DNA of 64,000 nt from Asterias amurensis (taxonomy: Eukaryota; Echinodermata; Asteroidea; Forcipulatida; Asteriidae), in NCBI RefSeq assembly GCF_032118995.1, contig NC_092665.1, positions 11,822,512 to 11,886,511 of the forward strand, read 5' to 3'. Positions within the stretch are counted from its first letter, which is position 1, and each line of letters opens with the position of its first letter. A program made the position numbers and the translations under genes. Under the pieces are notes generated by a model that saw only the letters and a list, made by a program, of their open reading frames with translations, searched no databases and was not told the origin of the DNA. Shown in pieces: positions 63,501 through 64,000 of this stretch.

Positions 63501-64000
63501 AAAGGCAGGAACTGGTAGGCCGCCTCCCTTGAATTCCAGCCCAGTTTCAATGAATCCCAGTTTATTGCAAGGTGAGCTCTTACCGTTTAATACATACAAA
63601 AACGACCATTAAAATTAATACAAATAAATTGCCAGCTGTCAACCTGTCTCAAACCTGACCACTTGATCCATCAGCTTTTGAAGACGGTGACAATGAAGTA
63701 AAATTACACAAGCACCCAATAATATCCTCCAAGTATTACCAATTTGGTTTTGGTTTTGCTTTCCGTCATTTAAAAATGTGTCAAATGTTATTTTACAAAG
63801 GCTTTTTTCGAAGCAAAGAAACACATTACTATAGATGACTCTGTTTTCTTTTGGTCAAGTACAGATCAAGTATACTTTAAAAAAAAATGAACTTCTAAAA
63901 TAAAGTGCATCCCCTCCCACGGTGTTTAATAATTAGGCCCCTAGCATTCATCGTTCAGGATCTGTTGTTTGTCTGATATTTTTTAATGATCAAAACTTCC
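60509..64000. other. Right flank, no supported gene
   Basis: AT-rich. Degenerate family B-like phrases lie at about 61385-61450 (CTGGTCTTTGGCATTTGCCA) and 62230-62300 (TAATTGTCAAAGGGCGG). An (ATT)n run is at about 62446-62462, and a family F remnant at 63370-63500 (TTGAGAGGGCAAGGCCATTT, GAAGGGGCACTAAGACC). Nothing else can be assigned. Confidence 0.6.

Overview
This is a eukaryotic (animal) genomic window, AT-rich, with long introns and dense interspersed repeats. The two recognisable genes are animal-type: AGTRAP (Type-1 angiotensin II receptor-associated protein, + strand) and LRRC23 (cilium/sperm-flagellum leucine-rich repeat protein, - strand). The intron and repeat style points to a marine invertebrate deuterostome. 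I favour an echinoderm, possibly a sea star, but that rests on general recall of similar repeats and not on a search. Nothing is prokaryotic: there are no operons, CRISPR arrays or functional tRNA/rRNA genes.

Layout. (1) 1-3.5 kb: repeats, then a 100-codon minus-strand ORF (3001-3303), GC-rich and low-complexity, probably the first coding exon of a gene running off the left edge. (2) 6.5-38.5 kb: AGTRAP with six coding exons (6495-6551, 26322-26356, 33940-34054, 34815-34905, 35906-35942, 37572-37782), all phases consistent, giving 181 residues. Intron 1 is about 19.8 kb and intron 2 about 7.6 kb, both packed with miniature transposons and minisatellites. Intron 5 holds a 5'-truncated CR1/L2-like LINE inserted inside an older fold-back element. 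(3) 38.5-47.0 kb: intergenic space between the two convergent (tail-to-tail) genes, with SINEs, MITEs and two CTCF-like motifs facing each other. (4) 47.2-60.1 kb: LRRC23 on the minus strand with seven coding exons (59964-59851, 59013-58901, 57454-57201, 56521-56391, 49205-48992, 48066-47912, 47251-47210), giving 340 residues. Upstream of its ATG lies an RFX X-box-like site beside a YY1-like site, as expected for a ciliary gene. (5) 60.1-64 kb: upstream/intergenic sequence with no supported coding exon; a weak candidate non-coding first exon on the + strand ends near 60508.

The strongest genome-level observation is that at least five different palindromic MITE families share the same boundary: TTAA followed by an inverted repeat starting AGG/AGC/AGA. 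The TTAA appears on both sides. This is the signature of TTAA-targeting transposons such as the Kolobok/T2 group. The elements insert into one another and abut at shared TTAA boundaries. I found no new immune, toxin or biosynthetic system; the noteworthy material is the repeat biology, the conserved gene models and a few candidate regulatory sites.
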